The notes under the pieces: model-generated | What the model saw: only the letters and a program-made list of their open reading frames with translations | The model's database searches: none | What the model was told of the DNA's origin: nothing | Assembly (NCBI GenBank): GCA_013416795.1 | Contig: RQSC01000003.1 | Location: forward strand, 135,318 to 145,549 | Length of the DNA: 10,232 nucleotides | Direction of reading: 5' to 3' | Source: Prasinococcaceae sp. CCMP 1430 | Lineage: Eukaryota; Prasinodermophyta; Palmophyllophyceae; Prasinococcales; Prasinococcaceae | Shown: positions 6,566 through 10,232 of the stretch, one piece after another | How positions within the stretch are numbered: position 1 is the first letter of the stretch | Layout: the number at the start of each line of letters is the position of its first letter | Made by a program: the position numbers and the translations under genes

Positions 6566-6616
<51 letters not shown>
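6566..6616 (+). repeat. 51-nt G homopolymer in the PIF1 leader
   Basis: Fifty-one consecutive G residues end 110 bases before the PIF1 ATG, on the sense strand. If the frame were translated from ATG 6376 it would encode about 17 glycines. The run could fold into several stacked or alternative quadruplexes. Its length is suspect for sequencing and assembly reasons. Confidence 0.85.
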
Positions 6617-6726
6617 CTGCTGCCACACGCCGCCGCGCGTGCGGCCGACGGGGGCCTTCCCTCCCGCGGCCGGGCTGCGGCGAAGGCCGCGGCGCGGTGG
6701 GCGCGCGCTTCCGCGCTGGGCGGCGC

Positions 6727-8994
6727 ATGGCAACGGCGGCGTCGCCCTGTGCGAGCGGTTTCTCGTCCGAGGGTGCGGACATGCAGTCGCCGGTGGGCGC
6801 GCTCGCCGCGGCGAGGAGGGAGGTCCAGCAGCCGGTCGACGCGAGCGCCATGTTCGCGCACGACGACGAGCGAAAGGATGTGGTCATGGGGGGCGGCGGT
6901 GGTGGTGCAGAGGGGCGGAAGCACAGACCCGCGAACGCCAGGCGCGTGGATAGGATGCTCAAGCGCAAGCTCGCCGAGGAGCGCGCGGAGCACCCGGACG
7001 TGAAGGCGAGGCGCGAGAAACACGAGCGTGCGCGAATGCGCGCGTCCGATGCGGACGAGATGCTGCGGCAGGCGGGCCTCATGAACAGCGTGGCCGCGCC
7101 GCTGATGAATCCGAATATGCCGTCTGCTCCCAACGGAGTCGCCGTGGACGGCGAGGGCGAGACAGTCAAGCGCGAGGAGAAGCCGGAGCTGAGCGCACAG
7201 CAGCAGCGCACGCTCGAAATGGCGCTCGCGGGGCGCAACGTCTTCATCACGGGGAGCGCCGGCGTCGGCAAGTCTCTGCTCGTGGACAGCATCGTCGAGC
7301 AGCTGAGGAAGATGGGCAAGGAGGTCGCGATCACCGCGAGCACCGGCATCGCCGCCGTCAATGTGGGCGGGTGCACGCTGCATGCGTTCGCAGGTATTGG
7401 CCTCGGCGAGGCCACGGCGCCCATTCTCGCCAAGCAGGCTGGCGGCTCGAAGTTCAAGCGCAAGAAGTGGTGCAACACCCAGGTGCTGGTGATCGATGAG
7501 GTGTCCATGATCTCCCAGGAACTGTTCGATAAGGTGTCGTACGTGGGACGCTTCTGCCGCGGGCCCGGCACGACGGGGCGCATGGTCAGTCACATCGACG
7601 AGGCCCGGCACCTCGACCCCAGGCCTTTCGGCGGCCTCCAGATCATCGCCGTCGGGGATTTCTTCCAGCTTCCGCCCGTTGAGAGGAGCGGCAGGCAAGT
7701 GGCCTTCGCGTTCGAGTCCAAGACGTGGAGGGAATGCAACTTCATCAATTGTGTGCTGCAGAGGGTCTTCCGCCAGAGCGACAGGGAGTTCATCGGCGTG
7801 CTGGAGCACATGCGCCACGGGCGCATCCCGCCCCAGACGCTCGAGGTGCTCCGGCGCTGCAATCGGCCGCTCGACGAGTCCGACGGCATCCGGCCGACCG
7901 TCCTTTATCCGCACCGCGCGAGCGTTAATCATCAGAACCTGACCGAGTTCGCGAAGCTCGACGGCCCGACGGAGGTCTACAATGCGAAGGAGGGTGGCAA
8001 GGAGGCAATGCGTTACTACCTCAAGGACGTACAAGCGCAGCCCAAGCAGGAGCTCAAGGTCGGCGCGCAGGTGGTGCTCCTCATGAACCTCGACCTATCG
8101 CGCCGCCTGTGCAACGGCAGCCGCGGTCTCGTTGTGGGCTTCGAGCCCATAGCGGCGTGGAAGACGATCGAGTCGGGTAGCCCCAAAACTGCCGCAGGCA
8201 GCAGGGCTTTGGATGAGTGGGTGCAAGCGCACGAATTTGTCCCGCGGGTTCGCTTTGACGGCGGGGTCGAGCGCATCGTCGGGCCGCACGTCTGGGAGAA
8301 GACCATCAGCAACGACACGGTCGCGCGAGCGCAGGTGCCGCTGGCCTTCGCGTGGGCGCTGACCGTCCACAAGTGTCAGGGCATGAGCCTGGACCGAGTG
8401 CGCGTCGCGCTCGCCGAGGCCTTCGCAGAGGGCATGGTCTACGTGGCTCTGAGTCGCGCGCGCGGTCTGGGTGGCCTGCACATCGAGTCATTCAACCCGA
8501 ACGCTGTCCGCGCGCACCCAAAGGTGTCGCAGTTCTACTCCACTCTCCTGAAGACAAACATCGGCGGTGGGGAGGACGCGGGCGAGGCGGCCGAGGGCGA
8601 CGAGAGCCAGCCATCGCAGCAGCTGCACAGCCATCCCAGCCACGGCGTGCAGCAGCAGGAGCAGCTCAAGCAGGAGCAGCGAGAGATGGAGTCAGAGCAG
8701 CAGCTTCGGCAGCTGGAGCTGCAGCGGCAACAGCAACGCCAGAGCGTCCTCGCCAGCTTCCGCGAGGGCGCCAGGGAGCACGCCATTCGCCTGCTTCGCT
8801 CGGGCGCCGACCCGTCCGACGAGGCGTTCCGCGCTGCGATGAGGGAACAGCTGGTGGATTTGACAAAGAGTGCCTTCGGCGAAGCCGAGAACGCGCTAAG
8901 GCGATTCTCTAGCTCGCTCGGCGGCCATGACGGCGGCGGCGGCGGCGGCAGCAGCCAGCGATCCCCCATCGTGCTCAGCGATTCCCCGCACTGA
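6727..8994 (+). CDS. PIF1: PIF1-family 5'-to-3' DNA helicase
   Basis: PIF1 is a superfamily 1B helicase that unwinds G-quadruplexes and acts at telomeres, replication forks and mitochondrial DNA. The 755-aa product has the helicase motifs in order: Walker A GSAGVGKS (176-183), motif Ia TASTGIAAVNVGG (203-215) leading into LHAFAGIGLG, Walker B VIDEVS (255-260), motif III VGDFFQLPPV (309-318), QRVFRQSD (345-352), then NGSRGLVVGF (463-472), the late motif LTVHKCQGMSLDRV (545-558) and YVALSRARGL (572-581). Between motifs II and III the PIF1 signature is lengthened (about 270-299). The N-terminus is basic and probably helical (63-117). The C-terminus has a Gln-rich helical region (628-672), a Gly run (736-741) and an acidic tail. 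ATG 6727 follows the G run. An in-frame ATG at 6376 would add a low-complexity Arg/Gly-rich extension and is less likely. The gene is tandem with APC2, and no intron is needed. Confidence 0.95.
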   Translation: MATAASPCASGFSSEGADMQSPVGALAAARREVQQPVDASAMFAHDDERKDVVMGGGGGGAEGRKHRPANARRVDRMLKRKLAEERAEHPDVKARREKHERARMRASDADEMLRQAGLMNSVAAPLMNPNMPSAPNGVAVDGEGETVKREEKPELSAQQQRTLEMALAGRNVFITGSAGVGKSLLVDSIVEQLRKMGKEVAITASTGIAAVNVGGCTLHAFAGIGLGEATAPILAKQAGGSKFKRKKWCNTQVLVIDEVSMISQELFDKVSYVGRFCRGPGTTGRMVSHIDEARHLDPRPFGGLQIIAVGDFFQLPPVERSGRQVAFAFESKTWRECNFINCVLQRVFRQSDREFIGVLEHMRHGRIPPQTLEVLRRCNRPLDESDGIRPTVLYPHRASVNHQNLTEFAKLDGPTEVYNAKEGGKEAMRYYLKDVQAQPKQELKVGAQVVLLMNLDLSRRLCNGSRGLVVGFEPIAAWKTIESGSPKTAAGSRALDEWVQAHEFVPRVRFDGGVERIVGPHVWEKTISNDTVARAQVPLAFAWALTVHKCQGMSLDRVRVALAEAFAEGMVYVALSRARGLGGLHIESFNPNAVRAHPKVSQFYSTLLKTNIGGGEDAGEAAEGDESQPSQQLHSHPSHGVQQQEQLKQEQREMESEQQLRQLELQRQQQRQSVLASFREGAREHAIRLLRSGADPSDEAFRAAMREQLVDLTKSAFGEAENALRRFSSSLGGHDGGGGGGSSQRSPIVLSDSPH

Positions 8995-9139
8995 CGGGGG
9001 CGTCCGTGCTCGAGGCCGGACTTGTGAGAAGCGTGCCGCAGCACCCGTCTCGGGTGGCCGCGGCGGAAGCGCAGGCGCAGCGACGGGCCTCTTCCGGCCA
9101 TCGCGAGCGGCATGTTGCCTTTGTGGGCCACGTACAGTC

Positions 9140-9144
9140 TGTAA
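9140..9144 (+). terminator. Possible TGTAA polyadenylation signal for PIF1
   Basis: TGTAA lies about 145 nt after the PIF1 stop, followed by an AT-rich stretch. TGTAA is the common polyadenylation signal in green algae. A five-base match is weak evidence, and the other genes in the window lack it. Confidence 0.35.
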
Positions 9145-9244
9145 GATGCTATGTGTACATAATAATGGTAATCGCAGGTACTCCTCCAAGTGCGCAGACG
9201 GGCACCTCCGCGCGCCTCGCCGCATGCGGCAGCGCCATGTGGTG

Positions 9245-9249
9245 TTACA
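9245..9249 (-). terminator. Possible TGTAA polyadenylation signal for the hydrolase gene
   Basis: TTACA on the plus strand reads TGTAA on the minus strand, about 40 nt after the hydrolase stop. The two opposing signals are arranged so that the 3' ends of the convergent transcripts need not overlap. The evidence is weak because the motif is so short. Confidence 0.35.
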
Positions 9250-9286
9250 TAAGGGTCACATGGGCTCCGCCGGCCTCCTCGCTGCC

Positions 9287-10232
9287 TCATCCTCCGCCCA
9301 CCTCCTGGAGGATCTGCACGATCCGCTCATTCACCTCATCGGCCGCGTCGATCATGACGTGGTGTGCACCCTCTGTCACCGTCACCTCGCCGCGCAGCTC
9401 GGCGGGCAGCGTGTCGAGGAGCTCGACAGAGTGTTCCCATCGCATCCAGTCGGACTCGCCGTATATGAAGTCAGCACGCACCCGCAATTCGGAGAAGCGC
9501 CACTTGAGCGGCCGGTGGGCCCACGCCAGCGGCTGGAAGACGCTTGAGAGCACGCCGTCCAAAGAGGAGGGCGCGGCTGTCGTGTGGAAGAGATACTCGG
9601 CGAGCGCTTCCCTCTCCTCCTCCGTCAGCTGCCCCTTTCGCAGTCGGCGCTGTGAGTAGCGGGTGGCCATCGCCGGGCCCCAAGGGCCCATCGCTCGCGC
9701 CACCGAGCCCGGCCGCAGGTTGTCCCAGAGAACTTTCAGGAGCTTGCCCTCCCACGTGGACAGTAGCCGATCGAGCGTTGGCGGTGACTCGGGCAGGCCC
9801 GCGGAGCTCAAGCCGATGAGCGACACGACGCGATGCGGGTAGCGCAGCGCGTAGTTCGCGCTGATCAGCCCGCCGAGGCTGTGGCCCGCGAGCACGAACC
9901 GGTCCAACCGGAGCGCCTTGACGAATCTTTCGAGGTCTGCGCACAGCACGTCCTCCACGTCTTCCTTGCGCATGGCCTTGAAGTTGCGGCGCGGGCGCGA
10001 AGACAGGCCCGCGCCGATGCAGTCCATGACGAACACCGTGCTGCCGCTCTCCCTCGCGATCGGGCCGAGGTTGCGCCAGAACCATCCGGCGCCGGCGAGG
10101 AAGCCCGGGACGACGACGAGCGGCGGCACGCCCGCGGTGGGCTCTGCGGGCCCGGCGCGCCACGCCGCCGCCACCAGCCCGCCGTCCAGCCGCACGCGCA
10201 GGCGGTCGACCGCCACGCCCGCGCCCGCCCCT
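9287..10232 (-). CDS. CGI-58/ABHD4-ABHD5-like alpha/beta hydrolase (5' partial)
   Basis: This is a lipid-metabolism hydrolase of the CGI-58 group, whose members act on lipid droplets and phospholipids as lipases, lipase co-activators or lysophosphatidic acid acyltransferases. Numbering from the GTG at 10216, the core shows VVVPGFLAG (34-42), FVMDCIGAGLSSRP (62-75), the nucleophile elbow GHSLGG (111-116, Ser113), YALRYPHRV (122-130), the family motif GPWGP (177-181) in the lid, IYGESDWM (251-258) with the likely acid Asp256, and HHVMID (285-290). The last gives catalytic His285 and the HX4D signature. The triad looks complete, and the Asp-Trp-Met context resembles plant rather than animal members. 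No ATG precedes the conserved core: the frame opens with GTG and stays open to the window edge. The true start, and perhaps an upstream exon, therefore lies outside. The gene is convergent with PIF1. Confidence 0.88.
   Translation of the reverse strand, partial: GAGAGVAVDRLRVRLDGGLVAAAWRAGPAEPTAGVPPLVVVPGFLAGAGWFWRNLGPIARESGSTVFVMDCIGAGLSSRPRRNFKAMRKEDVEDVLCADLERFVKALRLDRFVLAGHSLGGLISANYALRYPHRVVSLIGLSSAGLPESPPTLDRLLSTWEGKLLKVLWDNLRPGSVARAMGPWGPAMATRYSQRRLRKGQLTEEEREALAEYLFHTTAAPSSLDGVLSSVFQPLAWAHRPLKWRFSELRVRADFIYGESDWMRWEHSVELLDTLPAELRGEVTVTEGAHHVMIDAADEVNERIVQILQEVGGG

Larger units (their letters stand above)
6169..6726 (+). promoter_or_regulatory. Intergenic / PIF1 leader region
   Basis: This 558-bp gap holds the APC2 3' end and the PIF1 promoter and leader. 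In order it has CGAGGC three times (6192-6209), a C-rich quadruplex motif (6295-6319), a pyrimidine-rich patch (about 6396-6418), GGCGCGAA twice (6440-6447, 6503-6510), an inverted repeat (6480-6500), a G-rich quadruplex motif (6534-6550) and a 51-nt G run. The PIF1 frame stays open through the gap with an in-frame ATG at 6376, but the encoded peptide is low-complexity. An out-of-frame ATG lies at 6510. No TATA box or classical polyadenylation signal was seen. Confidence 0.55.
8995..9286. other. Convergent 3' intergenic region, PIF1 / hydrolase
   Basis: This 292-bp stretch lies between two stop codons on opposite strands. It contains one TGTAA on each strand and a locally AT-rich stretch at 9150-9175. 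No gene or structured RNA was seen. Confidence 0.5.

Noticed and set aside
7539-7622. Cryptic 84-nt intron in PIF1 (GTACGT to CAG)
   Set aside because: Removal keeps the frame but leaves too few residues between motif II and PFGG for the family, so translation through it is more likely.
5101-8034. 977-codon open frame on the minus strand across APC2 and PIF1
   Set aside because: It is antisense to two well-supported genes, rich in Arg/His/Leu, and has no recognisable domain. Long antisense frames are expected where codon third positions are nearly all G or C.
1-10232. CRISPR array, insertion sequence, tRNA or rRNA
   Set aside because: No regularly spaced repeats with unique spacers, no transposase, no terminal inverted repeats around a gene, and no tRNA or rRNA segments were recognised. 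The window is eukaryotic nuclear DNA.

Overview
This window is nuclear DNA from a compact, very GC-rich microbial eukaryote. It holds five protein genes: eIF3h, a small membrane protein, APC2, a PIF1 helicase and a CGI-58-like hydrolase. All have eukaryotic products or architecture, and one carries a clear spliceosomal intron (GTGCGT donor, CTGAC branch-point candidate, CAG acceptor). Dense packing, few introns and extreme GC fit a unicellular alga. The hydrolase has a plant-type catalytic-Asp context, but the lineage cannot be fixed from this sequence.

Layout. 1-1182 has no credible gene. It holds (CG)n and (TG)n Z-DNA-prone repeats, many 4-bp tandem duplications, two perfect palindromes and a 27-nt G run. 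1183-2446 (+) is eIF3h in two exons; its 262-nt intron contains a perfect 9-bp hairpin framed by a G7 and a C10 run. 2698-3309 (-) is a 203-aa membrane protein with a DUF1232-like motif. It is convergent with eIF3h and divergent from the next gene across a 270-bp shared promoter. 3580-6168 (+) is intronless APC2, the cullin subunit of the anaphase-promoting complex. 6169-6726 is the PIF1 leader, with quadruplex motifs on both strands and an uninterrupted 51-nt G run. 6727-8994 (+) is a PIF1-family DNA helicase. 9287 to the right edge (-) is a 5'-truncated CGI-58/ABHD4-ABHD5-like alpha/beta hydrolase, convergent with PIF1.

The genes are not an operon; they are housekeeping genes packed together. 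APC2 (mitosis) and PIF1 (S phase, telomeres, G-quadruplexes) both serve the cell cycle, but co-regulation is only a guess. The most striking point is that the gene for a quadruplex-unwinding helicase lies just downstream of the strongest quadruplex-forming DNA in the window. Shorter sense-strand G runs sit in the same leader position of eIF3h and the membrane-protein gene.

Limits. Several long reading frames that run through these genes or their antisense strand are by-products of the GC content. Homopolymer lengths may be assembly artefacts. No database search was possible, so family calls rest on recognised motifs.
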